64,000 bases of DNA from Bacteroidota bacterium (GTDB lineage: Bacteria; Bacteroidota; Bacteroidia; Bacteroidales; Porphyromonadaceae). The stretch's first letter is position 1, and every line of letters begins with the position of its first letter. The notes beneath the pieces are model-generated. The model did no database searches. It had not been told where the DNA came from and saw only the letters and a program-made list of their open reading frames with translations. The stretch lies in contig JAEWWU010000014.1 of the NCBI GenBank assembly GCA_023396255.1, positions 16,419-80,418 of the forward strand, in the 5' to 3' direction. A program made the translations under genes and the position numbers. This document shows positions 25,243 to 34,562 of the stretch, one piece after another.

Positions 25243-26409
25243 TCATCTACTACCGTAAACGTTAATTAAACGTTTGGCCGATGTGGTCGCTTTTTCGTGA
25301 GACAAAAAAAGATCTTCTGTATTGGGGGTGGCTATAAAGAGATCTTCTTGCATTATATCCTCGATAAGTCGAGGGATTGTAGGGAAAGAAATCTGTGAAT
25401 TGCGGAATGCAGAGTTGGCTATTTCGTTGGCAGCATTAAGAATACAGGGCATATTGCCACCGAGTTGTATTGCCTCGTATGCCAACCGCAGGCAAGGAAA
25501 TCGGTTAAAATCTGGAGTTAAAAAGGAAAAATCAGTTGCGAAGAAATTGGTCCGAGTATATCTGTTAGGTATTCTTTGGCAGTATCCAAGGGCATAAGAT
25601 ATGGGTAAACGCATATCGGGCTCTCCAATCTGAGCCTTCACCACACCATCTTTGAATTGAACCATAGAATGTATGTAGCTTTGCGGATGGATAATCACTT
25701 GTACCTGCTTTGGCTCCACAGCAAAAAGATGACAAGCTTCTATCATCTCTAACCCCTTGTTCATTAGCGTGGCAGAATCGATGGTTATTTTGGCTCCCAT
25801 GTTCCACTTTGGATGCTTTAGGGCTTGTTCGGGTGTTATAGATTGCATATCTGCTGCCGAGATGTGCAAAAATGGCCCTCCTGATCCAGTTAGTAAAATT
25901 TGCTCAATAGGATTTCCTTCTTCTCCGACCAAGCACTGATATATAGCTGAATGTTCAGAATCGACGGGAATAATTTTTACATTCTTGTCTTGTGCAGATT
26001 TCATAATAAGGTCTCCGGCAACAACAAGAGTTTCTTTGTTGGCTAAAGCTATGTCTTTGCCGGCCTCAATAGCCGATAGGGTAGACCTCAATCCGGCAAA
26101 ACCAACCATTGCTGCCAATACCATATCAACTTCGGGCAAGGCAACAATACCGTCTACAGCTTTCAATCCCGAATGGACTTGTACTGGCAGTTGATGGAGT
26201 TTTTCTTTAACCTCTTCATATAAAGAAGGATCTGTGATAACTATATGCTCCGGTAAAAACCTATGAGCCAGATCGACAAGTTTGGCAACGTTGTTGTGCG
26301 CTGTGAGGGCAAAAGCTCTTAGTTGGTCCAGGTGTTCAGAAATAACGTCTAAAGCCTGTGTACCAATGGAACCGGTAGCTCCCAATATAGCTATTTGTTT
26401 GGGTTTCAT
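25243..26409 (-). CDS. dxr: 1-deoxy-D-xylulose 5-phosphate reductoisomerase
   Basis: Second step of the MEP isoprenoid pathway, making MEP from DXP with NADPH; target of fosmidomycin. The NADPH fold begins with ILGATGSIGTQALDVI at the N-terminus; LANKETLVVAGD and the metal and substrate site PVDSEHSAIYQCL follow, then LTGSGGPF and MNKGLEMIEA. Length 388 is usual. Its ATG overlaps the rimM stop by 4 nt. dxs, the first step, is at 50.1 kb. Confidence 0.96.
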   Translation of the reverse strand: MKPKQIAILGATGSIGTQALDVISEHLDQLRAFALTAHNNVAKLVDLAHRFLPEHIVITDPSLYEEVKEKLHQLPVQVHSGLKAVDGIVALPEVDMVLAAMVGFAGLRSTLSAIEAGKDIALANKETLVVAGDLIMKSAQDKNVKIIPVDSEHSAIYQCLVGEEGNPIEQILLTGSGGPFLHISAADMQSITPEQALKHPKWNMGAKITIDSATLMNKGLEMIEACHLFAVEPKQVQVIIHPQSYIHSMVQFKDGVVKAQIGEPDMRLPISYALGYCQRIPNRYTRTNFFATDFSFLTPDFNRFPCLRLAYEAIQLGGNMPCILNAANEIANSAFRNSQISFPTIPRLIEDIMQEDLFIATPNTEDLFLSHEKATTSAKRLINVYGSR

Positions 26410-26975
26410 AACGACAATAATCCGTTGGGAATAGTAACAGAGATTACCTGTTTCTCTGCTTCGATATATTTTATAAGAGATTCATTGACAGGAATTAAGA
26501 TGACCTTCCCCGTCTTATTCTCTACTTCAAAGAGAACATTGTCGGTGGTGTCATTTACATCTATAACGAATCCGATTGAGCAACTCTCTTGGTCCAATAA
26601 TTCAAAACCGATGAAATGTTTCCAAGTAAAACGAATATCTCTATGTTCTAAATATTCTATGGGAGCATATAGAGGGGAATGCACGTAAAATGAGGCTTTG
26701 TCGAGAGTGTCAATATCGTTGAAAGAGACTAAAAAACTTCCATTATTTGTTTCTCGAATGTTTTTCAAAAAAAAGGGTACAGGTAATCCATCTATTTCAA
26801 CGAATAGGAACCGGTCTCCTTTTTCAAAGAAACCTAGTGGATTTATAGTAAAATGCGCCACCAACTCCCCTCTGATTCCGTGCGTCTTTCCTGTACTACC
26901 TACAAGAACCAGAGATGGATAACGATATAAATTCTGAGAAGAAATAGTGGAAGGAGAATTCAAGTTCTTGCCCAT
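26406..26975 (-). CDS. rimM: Ribosome maturation factor RimM
   Basis: 16S rRNA processing factor for the 30S head that binds ribosomal protein S19. The N-terminal beta-barrel contains LVGSTGKTHGIRGELVAHF and the C-terminal PRC-barrel part IGFVIDVNDTTDNVLFEVE with a final FIPVN-like LIPVNESLIKYIE. The 189-residue length is slightly above average. It begins one base after the murA stop and overlaps dxr by 4 nt, so murA-rimM-dxr is one operon. Confidence 0.93.
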   Translation of the reverse strand: MGKNLNSPSTISSQNLYRYPSLVLVGSTGKTHGIRGELVAHFTINPLGFFEKGDRFLFVEIDGLPVPFFLKNIRETNNGSFLVSFNDIDTLDKASFYVHSPLYAPIEYLEHRDIRFTWKHFIGFELLDQESCSIGFVIDVNDTTDNVLFEVENKTGKVILIPVNESLIKYIEAEKQVISVTIPNGLLSL

Positions 26976-26976
26976 A

Positions 26977-28284
26977 TTATTTTATACGAGTTATGCGTGC
27001 TCCTATGGCATTGAGCCTCGCATCAATTTGCTCATACCCTCTATCTATCTGCTCTACATTATTGATGACGCTGGTTCCGGTTGCATTCATAGCGGCAATC
27101 AACATAGCAATCCCAGCTCTGATATCTGGAGATACCATATTGGCTGCCCGCAGCCGGTTCTTTCCTCCATTACCGATAACACAGGCTCTATGCGGATCAC
27201 ACAAAATTATTTGCGCCCCCATATCGATCAATTTATCAACAAAAAATAGGCGACTCTCAAACATTTTTTGGTGAATTAACACACTACCATTTGCTTGAGT
27301 TGCCACAATAAGAAAAACGCTTAGCAAATCGGGGGTAAGTCCGGGCCACGGAGCATCGGAAATGGTCAGTATAGACCCATCCATAAAGGTATCTATGCTA
27401 TAAGACTCCAAAGCAGGAATGAATAAGTCGTCACCTTGTTCTACTAAATGAATCCCCATCTTTCGAAACATATTTGGGATAATTCCAAGGTGTTTCATTC
27501 CCACATCTTTGAGCGTTATGCAAGAGTGCGTCATTGCAGCCATTCCGATAAAACTACCAACTTCAATCATATCGGGAAGAATTGTGTGAGTACACCCCTT
27601 CAACTCCTTTACTCCTCTAATCGTGAGTAGGTTAGAGCCTATTCCACCAATTTGTGCTCCCATTGAATTGAGCATAGAGCACAACTGCTGTAAGTAAGGC
27701 TCGCAAGCAGCATTATAAATCGTTGTTGTCCCTTTGGCAAAAACCGCAGCCATAATAATATTGGCAGTTCCGGTAACAGAAGCTTCTTCGAGCAACATAT
27801 AGGTTCCTTTGAGGTTTTTTCCATCAAGGTCAAAGGCTCCAATATCTTGTCGGTAAGAATATGAGGCTCCCAAAGCAGCCATTCCAATGATATGTGTGTC
27901 CAATCGTCTGCGCCCAATTTTATCTCCCCCCGGTTTTGGAAAAACGGTATGTCCAAAACGTCCCATAAGAGGACCAACCAGCAAAACAGATCCCCTTAGG
28001 GCATTACATTTGGCTATGAACTCAGGGCTGTCGATGTATTTAACATCAACATTTGCCGCACAGAAAGTATAGTCGTTAGGAGCGACTTTTTCAACAATCA
28101 CTCCAAGGCATCGTAAAAGATCTATCAGGTTATTGACATCCAGTATATTAGGGACGTTATTGATTCGGACAGTTTGTTCTGTCAACAGAGTCGCAGCGAC
28201 AACTTGCAGAGCTTCGTTTTTTGCTCCTTGAGGTACAATAACTCCATTCAAAGAGTGTCCTCCTTCTACTACAAAAGATGCCAT
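26977..28284 (-). CDS. murA: UDP-N-acetylglucosamine 1-carboxyvinyltransferase
   Basis: First committed step of peptidoglycan synthesis: adds enolpyruvate from PEP to UDP-GlcNAc. The 435-residue EPSP-synthase fold starts VEGGHSLNGVIVPQGAKNEAL (Lys22 and Asn23 region). The loop that normally carries the PEP and fosfomycin-reactive Cys reads KPGGDKIGRRRLDTH, so residue 121 is Asp (codon at 27922-27924). Such Cys-to-Asp enzymes remain active and are insensitive to fosfomycin in other bacteria. The rest is normal, including DMIEVGSF and SDAPWPG-type DAPWPGLTPD. Confidence 0.95.
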   Translation of the reverse strand: MASFVVEGGHSLNGVIVPQGAKNEALQVVAATLLTEQTVRINNVPNILDVNNLIDLLRCLGVIVEKVAPNDYTFCAANVDVKYIDSPEFIAKCNALRGSVLLVGPLMGRFGHTVFPKPGGDKIGRRRLDTHIIGMAALGASYSYRQDIGAFDLDGKNLKGTYMLLEEASVTGTANIIMAAVFAKGTTTIYNAACEPYLQQLCSMLNSMGAQIGGIGSNLLTIRGVKELKGCTHTILPDMIEVGSFIGMAAMTHSCITLKDVGMKHLGIIPNMFRKMGIHLVEQGDDLFIPALESYSIDTFMDGSILTISDAPWPGLTPDLLSVFLIVATQANGSVLIHQKMFESRLFFVDKLIDMGAQIILCDPHRACVIGNGGKNRLRAANMVSPDIRAGIAMLIAAMNATGTSVINNVEQIDRGYEQIDARLNAIGARITRIK

Positions 28285-28313
28285 AATGTTTTAGTGTTTT
28301 ATCCGTAGAAAAA

Positions 28314-28925
28314 TTATTTCTTCTTCTTTTTCTGGTTTTGTTTGTTTTTGTTCTTAGAAGCCACAACTCCGGGAAAAGTGCCCGAAGATGTCGTTAGCTT
28401 ATGCTCTGATTCTCTCAGCTCTAAAACACCGTTTGACAGTTCGTAAAGCTCCTTAAAAATGGTATAATCATCAACATTCTTCCCATTCCAAGCCATATAG
28501 GATCTCTTCATCTGATTGGCTATGAGGAGTGTAAAATAGTCTCGTCCTTCTCCCTCCGGCATAGCTGAAATTTGTTCTATTGCCTGTTGTATGATATGAC
28601 CATAATGGCGATAGATGATGTCATTTTCTGGATAACTTATATGCTCCGGCTTGGAGGTAAGAGTTTCGGAGCGAACTATTTCTACGGGATAATCAATGTC
28701 CAGTTCGAATTTTGCCATTATGGCTAAGTGATCCCACAACGTTTTGTTGTTGTCTTCGGGGCTTTTGCGCTCCGGAAACATACCACCAATGATTCCTATA
28801 ATGGTTTGTGCACAAATATTTCTTTCCTTTCTATCCTGTATATTTTTGCACAGTTCGACCATATTTTGCACGTTACGACCATATTCCGGTATTGGCAAAG
28901 GATCCAGCGTACTGTTGTATTTCAT
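28314..28925 (-). CDS. DUF4290 domain protein
   Basis: A 203-residue Bacteroidetes-restricted protein of unknown function. It begins with a short segment (DPLPIPEYGRNVQNMVELC) followed by helices such as RNICAQTIIGIIGGMFPE and DHLAIMAKFELDIDYP, all typical of DUF4290. The C-terminus is a lysine/asparagine-rich tail (ASKNKNKQNQKKKKK) that could bind nucleic acid or ribosomes. It lies directly upstream of murA (29 nt gap), a gene order that recurs in this phylum. Confidence 0.87.
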   Translation of the reverse strand: MKYNSTLDPLPIPEYGRNVQNMVELCKNIQDRKERNICAQTIIGIIGGMFPERKSPEDNNKTLWDHLAIMAKFELDIDYPVEIVRSETLTSKPEHISYPENDIIYRHYGHIIQQAIEQISAMPEGEGRDYFTLLIANQMKRSYMAWNGKNVDDYTIFKELYELSNGVLELRESEHKLTTSSGTFPGVVASKNKNKQNQKKKKK

Positions 28926-28942
28926 AAATATCTATATCGTTT

Positions 28943-30295
28943 TTAGAGGGACTCTAAATTTTTCTTTTTTAGTTGCATTTTTAGTTCCAAGGTTTGCTTT
29001 TCGTAACCAGGTTTATTCATAAGGGCAAACATATTATTCTTGTAGGCCTCGACCCCAGGTTGATCGAAAGGATTAACCCCAAGAAGATATCCTCCTATGG
29101 CAACCGCCATTTCAAAGAAGTAGATCAATCCGCCTATTGTGTACTCTGAGATTGAGTCAATGGTAATCCTAAAAACAGGTACTCCTCCATCTTGATGAGC
29201 GATAAATGTCCCCAAAGAGGCTAATCGATTGATTTGACTAATTCGTTTCTCGGCTAAAAAGTTCAGACCATCCAAATTGCTTTCTTCATAGGGAATACGA
29301 ACCTCTTTCCGAGGATTACTAACCAATAGGATGGTTTCGAAAATCGTTCTTTCACTCTCTTGAATCCATTGCCCCAAAGAGTGTAGGTCTGAGGTGAAAT
29401 TGACCGTTGCCGGAAAAATTCCACGTCGCTCTTTTCCTTCACTCTCTCCAAATAACTGTTTCCACCATTCTTCCAGATCGGATAGAGAGGATGTATAATT
29501 CCCTAGTATTTCTATTTTTCTCCCTTGCTTATAAAGGAGATAACGCAACCACGCGTAGCGTGCTGCCTCATTCAGCTTTGGGGATATTCGGGGAGAAACT
29601 TTCTCTGCCATATTTCGCGCCCCAGCAAGGAGACTTTTTATATCGTATCCTGCAATGGCAATCGGGAGTAAGCCCACCGGAGATAAGACGGAAAAACGCC
29701 CTCCCACATTACTAGGAATAACAAAGGATGCGTACCCCTCTGTATTTACCATAGTACGCAAAATCCCCTTTGTCTCATCAGTAATGGCAACGATCAAGTG
29801 TCTAGCTCTTTCTGTTCCAACTTGTTTTATGAGCAATGCTTTCAACAAGCGAAAAGCTATGGCAGGCTCAGTGGTTGTCCCACTTTTGGAAATATTGATG
29901 ATTCCGAATGGCTTGTTCGAAAGGAAGTGTAGTAGCCCTGCGATGTAGTCTTCATCCAAGTTATTCCCAGCAAAAAGAATCTCTGTTTTTCCCTCATTAC
30001 AAGCCCAAGGAGTTTCTAAAGCGCTGATTATAGCCTTGGTTCCCAAATAACTACCTCCAATACCAATACAGACTACGTATTTGCACTCGTTTTTGAAATA
30101 TTCTGCCGTTTCTTGGAGTACTTGCAAATCCGCCGTTGTCGGATAGGGCAGATCCATCCAACCCGTAAATTCGCCTCCCAAACCGCTTTTGTTTTTTAAC
30201 TGATCAAGTGCAGTTTGTAATTGTGGCGACTGATAATCTATCAGGTCAGAGAAGAAAGACTCTACTCCGGTTGTATCGAGAGAAAAGTAGTGCAT
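28943..30295 (-). CDS. pgi: Glucose-6-phosphate isomerase
   Basis: Interconverts glucose 6-phosphate and fructose 6-phosphate. The 450-residue short form is usual for this group. Motifs seen are CIGIGGSYLGTKAI, NISKSGTTTEPAIAFRLLK (sugar phosphate site), GGRFSVLSPVGLLP and the C-terminal NPFDQPGVEAYKNNM. The stop is 7 nt before the gpsA stop side, and gpsA lies directly upstream on the same strand. Confidence 0.95.
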   Translation of the reverse strand: MHYFSLDTTGVESFFSDLIDYQSPQLQTALDQLKNKSGLGGEFTGWMDLPYPTTADLQVLQETAEYFKNECKYVVCIGIGGSYLGTKAIISALETPWACNEGKTEILFAGNNLDEDYIAGLLHFLSNKPFGIINISKSGTTTEPAIAFRLLKALLIKQVGTERARHLIVAITDETKGILRTMVNTEGYASFVIPSNVGGRFSVLSPVGLLPIAIAGYDIKSLLAGARNMAEKVSPRISPKLNEAARYAWLRYLLYKQGRKIEILGNYTSSLSDLEEWWKQLFGESEGKERRGIFPATVNFTSDLHSLGQWIQESERTIFETILLVSNPRKEVRIPYEESNLDGLNFLAEKRISQINRLASLGTFIAHQDGGVPVFRITIDSISEYTIGGLIYFFEMAVAIGGYLLGVNPFDQPGVEAYKNNMFALMNKPGYEKQTLELKMQLKKKNLESL

Positions 30296-30301
30296 AAAGT
30301 T

Positions 30302-31309
30302 TTATTTGAAATATTGAGTTAATGCATTAACCGCCTCGGCCACATCTCTCTTTTCGTACAATATTTCGTAGACTGTATCCATAATGGGCATATTAACCCT
30401 ATAACGAGTTGTATTAACCTCCCGAACACACTTGGCTCCGTAATACCCTTCTGCAATCATAGACATTTCCATTTGAGCAGCTTTTACACTATAACCTTTA
30501 CCGATCATATTCCCAAAAGTGCGGTTACGACTGTACTGGGAATACGCTGTAACAAGCAGGTCTCCCAAATAAACTGAGTCCGTTATTTCGCGTTCTATGA
30601 GGTGCACCGTATTGACAAAGCTATTCATTTCGGCAATGGCATTGGATATCAATACACTTTGGAAATTGTCTCCATAGTTCTGACCATTGCAGATTCCTGC
30701 CGCTATGGCATAAATATTCTTGAGAACAGAGGAATACTCTATCCCAGCCACGTCTACTGATGTTGTGCAACTTATGTAGTCGTTTCGCAAGACTTCTGCG
30801 AAAGCTTTTGCTTGATTGATGTCGGCACAACCCACAGTAAGGTAGGAACGTCTATTTTTAGCGACTTCTTCTGCGTGACAAGGACCAGCTACAACACCGA
30901 TCAACTCTGTCGGATGATTAAACTCCTCTTTGAGATACTCCGAAACGAGCATATTGTCATCCGGAACAATCCCTTTTATGGCATTGACAACAAAGCAGTT
31001 TTTTATTGATGACTTGTTTACTTTTTTCAGGTAAGACTTGATAAAAGGAGAAGGTGTTACTAATATGACCGTGTCACATGCCCTAAAAAAAGAATTGACG
31101 TGACCTTCACTAAAGAAATTGATTCGCGAAACATCAAACTCAACCCCAGAGAGATAAGAGGGATTGTGTCCTGTCATTTTAAAGCCATTGACCTGTCCTT
31201 CCCGTCTCACATACCAATTGAGAGCCGGTTGTGACTCCAAGACGATCTTGGCTAAAGCCGTAGCCCAACTGCCACTACCCAGAATTCCAATTCGACCTAT
31301 CTCTTTCAT
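30302..31309 (-). CDS. gpsA: Glycerol-3-phosphate dehydrogenase [NAD(P)+]
   Basis: Reduces dihydroxyacetone phosphate to sn-glycerol 3-phosphate for phospholipid synthesis. Rossmann motif GILGSGSWATALAKI, then the substrate-binding Lys in VNAIKGI, GPCHAEEVA, and the second catalytic Lys region SSVLKNIYAIAAG, with ISNAIAEM near the active site. ATG at 31309 is preferred to a GTG at 31330, because MKEIGRIGILG matches the usual N-terminus. It sits between lysS and pgi, a common Bacteroidetes order. Confidence 0.93.
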   Translation of the reverse strand: MKEIGRIGILGSGSWATALAKIVLESQPALNWYVRREGQVNGFKMTGHNPSYLSGVEFDVSRINFFSEGHVNSFFRACDTVILVTPSPFIKSYLKKVNKSSIKNCFVVNAIKGIVPDDNMLVSEYLKEEFNHPTELIGVVAGPCHAEEVAKNRRSYLTVGCADINQAKAFAEVLRNDYISCTTSVDVAGIEYSSVLKNIYAIAAGICNGQNYGDNFQSVLISNAIAEMNSFVNTVHLIEREITDSVYLGDLLVTAYSQYSRNRTFGNMIGKGYSVKAAQMEMSMIAEGYYGAKCVREVNTTRYRVNMPIMDTVYEILYEKRDVAEAVNALTQYFK

Positions 31310-31350
31310 ATTTCTATATAAACTATACACTCACAGAGTGCCTTGATATG

Positions 31351-33087
31351 CTATCTGTTTGCTGCCTTTTCTACCCATTCAGAGATTACATCAAGTTGAG
31401 GAACTTTTAGCCCGAGTTTGTACTTCCTATTGATGTCCATTAATGACTGAGAAATTTTCCCTGGTTTCTCGCCAACAAGCGAATCTACTGTCAACCAACC
31501 ACCTTTTTGCAGCAAGGGAACCCACTCTTCGCCTATTTCACAGGCTGCGTAGGCTTCTTTTTTGTCTCTTCTAATTACCGGTTCCGGTTTCATTTGAGGA
31601 AAGAGCAACACTTCTTGAATACTTTCCTGACCAGTTAATAGCATCACCAATCGATCCATACCAATTCCCATCCCACTTGTAGGGGGCATTCCGTATTCCA
31701 GAGCTCTTAGGAAATCTTGATCGATATACATAGCTTCCTCATCTCCTTTTTCGCTCAAACGCAACTGCTCCTCGAATCGCTCTCGTTGGTCTATAGGGTC
31801 GTTTAGCTCGGAATAAGCGTTGGCTAATTCTTTACCATTAACCATCAATTCAAAGCGCTCCGTAAGTTCCGGATTGGTTCTGTGGGTTTTGGTTAATGGA
31901 GACATTGCTTTGGGGTAATCTGTTATAAAGGTTGGTTGGATATAGTTTTTCTCCGATGTTTCTCCAAAAATTTCATCAATCAACTTTCCCTTACCCATCG
32001 ATGGGGCTGTTGCGATGTTCAATTTTTTGCAAACTTCTCGCAACTCGTCTTCTTCCATACCGGAAATATCGATTCCGGTATTCTCTTTGATGGCATCTAT
32101 CATTGAGATGCGTTTGTACGGAGGCGTAAAATCAATTTCCCTGTCTCCAACCTTTACTTTGGAAGTGCCTAAGACTTGCATACAAATATAATAGAGCATC
32201 TGTTCTGTAAAGCTCATCATCCAATTGTAGTCCTTGTAGGCTACGTAGATTTCCATAGCAGTAAATTCAGGATTATGAGTTCTATCCATACCTTCGTTTC
32301 GGAAGTTTCTACTAAACTCATATACTCCGTCAAAGCCGCCAACGATGAGCCGTTTCAAATAAAGCTCGTTCGCAATACGCAGATAAAGCGGAATATCTAA
32401 GGTGTTGTGGTGTGTTATAAAGGGACGGGCAGCTGCTCCTCCGGGAATGGGTTGTAGTACGGGGGTATCTACCTCCATATATCCACGCTCATTGAAGAAA
32501 GAGCGCATAGCATTGAATATTTGGGTTCTTTTGACAAAAATATCCTTAACGCTATCATTCACTATTAGATCAACGTATCTGCGGCGATATCTTTGCTCTG
32601 GATCCTTAAAACCGTCAAAAACGTTATCCTCCTTAACTTTTACAATGGGTAACGGACGCAAAGATTTGCTTAAGAGGGTTAAACTTTGTGCGTGAATAGA
32701 TATTTCACCCGTTTGAGTTCTAAATACAAAGCCTTCTACACCGATAAAGTCACCTATATCCGTATTCTTTTTGAACAGTAAATTGTATAAATCCTTGTTA
32801 TCAGTCGGGCAGAGATCATCTCGAGTGATGTATATCTGAATACGTCCCGTAGAGTCTTTCAGTTCCACAAACGATGCTTTCCCCATAATGCGTCGCCCCA
32901 TTATTCGACCGGCGACACACACTTGCCGAGCAGGAGTTGAAGTATCATCGAATTTGTCTATTATTTCCTTGGCATATCCGGTTACAACAAATTCTTTTGC
33001 AGGATAAGGATCAACACCTAAGGCACGTATCTCTTCCAAACTATTGCGTCTGGCAATCTCTTGGTCACTAAGTTCTAATAAATTCAT
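31351..33087 (-). CDS. lysS: Lysyl-tRNA synthetase, class II
   Basis: Charges tRNA-Lys. The N-terminal OB anticodon-binding domain (CVAGRIMGRRIMGKASFVELKD) is followed by the class II core: motif 2 FRNEGMDRTHNPEFTAMEIY and motif 3 GMGIGMDRLVMLLTG. At 578 residues it carries the C-terminal extension of about 70 residues (GEEWVPLLQKGGWLTV and on) that I associate with Bacteroidetes LysS. It has its own promoter element at 33138-33145 and heads the lysS-gpsA-pgi unit. Confidence 0.97.
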   Translation of the reverse strand: MNLLELSDQEIARRNSLEEIRALGVDPYPAKEFVVTGYAKEIIDKFDDTSTPARQVCVAGRIMGRRIMGKASFVELKDSTGRIQIYITRDDLCPTDNKDLYNLLFKKNTDIGDFIGVEGFVFRTQTGEISIHAQSLTLLSKSLRPLPIVKVKEDNVFDGFKDPEQRYRRRYVDLIVNDSVKDIFVKRTQIFNAMRSFFNERGYMEVDTPVLQPIPGGAAARPFITHHNTLDIPLYLRIANELYLKRLIVGGFDGVYEFSRNFRNEGMDRTHNPEFTAMEIYVAYKDYNWMMSFTEQMLYYICMQVLGTSKVKVGDREIDFTPPYKRISMIDAIKENTGIDISGMEEDELREVCKKLNIATAPSMGKGKLIDEIFGETSEKNYIQPTFITDYPKAMSPLTKTHRTNPELTERFELMVNGKELANAYSELNDPIDQRERFEEQLRLSEKGDEEAMYIDQDFLRALEYGMPPTSGMGIGMDRLVMLLTGQESIQEVLLFPQMKPEPVIRRDKKEAYAACEIGEEWVPLLQKGGWLTVDSLVGEKPGKISQSLMDINRKYKLGLKVPQLDVISEWVEKAANR

Positions 33088-33137
33088 CTTGTACAGATAG
33101 CAGATGGGACTCTATATTTATAATATGTATTCAAGCA

Positions 33138-33145
33138 CAAAAATA
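33138..33145 (-). promoter_or_regulatory. -7 promoter element for lysS
   Basis: Read on the minus strand: TATTTTTG, matching TAnnTTTG, about 50 nt before the lysS ATG at 33087. Confidence 0.45.
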
Positions 33146-33312
33146 AGGATTAAAAAGGTTTGTACAAAACTTTTTGAGGCCATACTCTGCTTAGCTTGAC
33201 CATTTGTAGAGAGATTTTCTGAAGGAGTTCCCCCGCCAATGTAGAAAGGATGCTTTTGTGAAATATTTTCTTGGAAGAAAAAAATGAAATCAAGGAAGTA
33301 TCAAAAATTTTG

Positions 33313-33338
33313 AGGGAAGTAATGAAATTTAATTCCCT
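33313..33338. repeat. Dispersed hairpin repeat, copy 3
   Basis: AGGGAAGTA, 8 nt, TAATTCCCT: the same 26-nt, 9-8-9 geometry as copies 1 and 2 with one stem mismatch (AAGTA against TAATT). The right flank ACTAATTT is shared with copy 1; beyond that the flank diverges. Confidence 0.65.
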
Positions 33339-33395
33339 ACTAATTTGGACTGTACTCCTCGTAGAGAAACGGAACTGATGGAGCTGGTTTTAAGC

Positions 33396-34538
33396 CTACT
33401 CTAACTGGAATAAATCGCTCATAATGCTGTCTGCAACAATCAAACCTTGACGAGTTAGTCTGAGGTGATTGTCTTGTATGCTTAATGAGCCATTGTCGCA
33501 AAAAATTTGCGAAGAGGAGAGAAGACGATTCAAGCCTTTCTTTCCAAATCGACTTTCGAAGAGAATCAAATCAACACCCTCTCTTTTTCTCAATGCTAAC
33601 ATTATGCTTTCGTTGTATTTATCCAAGAGCGATAATTCTTCTTCAAATTCGATGGGGAGTATTCCCTGTTGAAGATCATCTAAATATTTATCAAGACTTC
33701 GTTTATTGGCATATCGGAAATTGCCGTCGTACCCATTTGCAGAAGTCCCTAAACCCAAATAGGGAGTTTCTTCCCAATAGGAAGAGTTATGCAACGAGGT
33801 ATATCCCGATAGAGCAAAGTTCGATAGTTCGTAGTGTTCGTATCCCGCTCTGGTAAGTTTATCAATGAGCAGATTGTACTGTTCGACATATAGAGAATCT
33901 TCCACGGAGAGAATCTTTTTTGTGCGTAGCATATCGAACAAAGGTGTTCTCTTCTCATAGGTCAATCCATACGCTGAAATATGGGTACATCCGAGACTCA
34001 GAGCTTGATCGATATTTTTCTCCCACTGAGCTAAAGAGCTTCCTGGAAGAGCAAAAATAAGATCGATGCTGATGTTTTTTATTCCACCACTATGCAGTAG
34101 ATCTACAGCTTCTATGGCTTTAGCTGCTGTATGTCTCCTTCTTAGGAAGAGTAATTCATTGTCGTTAAAACTCTGTACTCCCATACTAACTCTGTTAAAG
34201 CCTAAAGTTACCAAATGGGCAACTTTGTCTTGAGTGATATCTTCGGGATTTACCTCTATCGTTCTCTCCCTAAAGGTCGCATTAGGCAAGAAAAAGTCAA
34301 TGTTTTGGCATAATCGCTCCAAGTTCAGAGAAGAAAGTGTAGAGGGAGTGCCTCCTCCCAAGTACAAAGTATTCCAAGAGGTTTGATGTTTCCAAACGGG
34401 TTGCCGCAATCGTAACCCAAACTCCTTGAAAAGAGCTTCAATGTATACATCTTGACGCTGATCATTGACCAAAGAGTAGAAGTCACAGTAGATACATTTA
34501 GAGTGACAGAAAGGGATGTGAATATACACTCCTGCCAT
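33396..34538 (-). CDS. hemW: HemW-like radical SAM protein
   Basis: Radical SAM protein of the HemN/HemW group; HemW is a heme chaperone, not the coproporphyrinogen oxidase itself. The cluster motif is CHSKCIYCDF (Cys-x3-Cys-x2-Cys), followed by Phe where HemN has a fourth Cys, which supports HemW. LYLGGGTPSTL and the HemN C-terminal domain are present. The preferred ATG lies at the MAGVYIHIPFC context; a TTG six codons upstream also exists. It is the last gene of panC-GHL10-hemW. Confidence 0.88.
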   Translation of the reverse strand: MAGVYIHIPFCHSKCIYCDFYSLVNDQRQDVYIEALFKEFGLRLRQPVWKHQTSWNTLYLGGGTPSTLSSLNLERLCQNIDFFLPNATFRERTIEVNPEDITQDKVAHLVTLGFNRVSMGVQSFNDNELLFLRRRHTAAKAIEAVDLLHSGGIKNISIDLIFALPGSSLAQWEKNIDQALSLGCTHISAYGLTYEKRTPLFDMLRTKKILSVEDSLYVEQYNLLIDKLTRAGYEHYELSNFALSGYTSLHNSSYWEETPYLGLGTSANGYDGNFRYANKRSLDKYLDDLQQGILPIEFEEELSLLDKYNESIMLALRKREGVDLILFESRFGKKGLNRLLSSSQIFCDNGSLSIQDNHLRLTRQGLIVADSIMSDLFQLE

Positions 34539-34562
34539 AGGGGTAATTGAGAGCAAAAAAAG

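Larger units (their letters stand above)
33088..33395. other. Intergenic region between hemW and lysS
   Basis: A 308-nt region on the upstream side of lysS and 3' of hemW. It holds the lysS promoter element and copy 3 of the dispersed hairpin repeat (33313-33338). A further segment around 33261-33280 (AAATATTTTCTTGGAAGAAA) resembles the TTTTTTCTTGGACAGAA flank of copy 2. No gene is supported. Confidence 0.6.
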
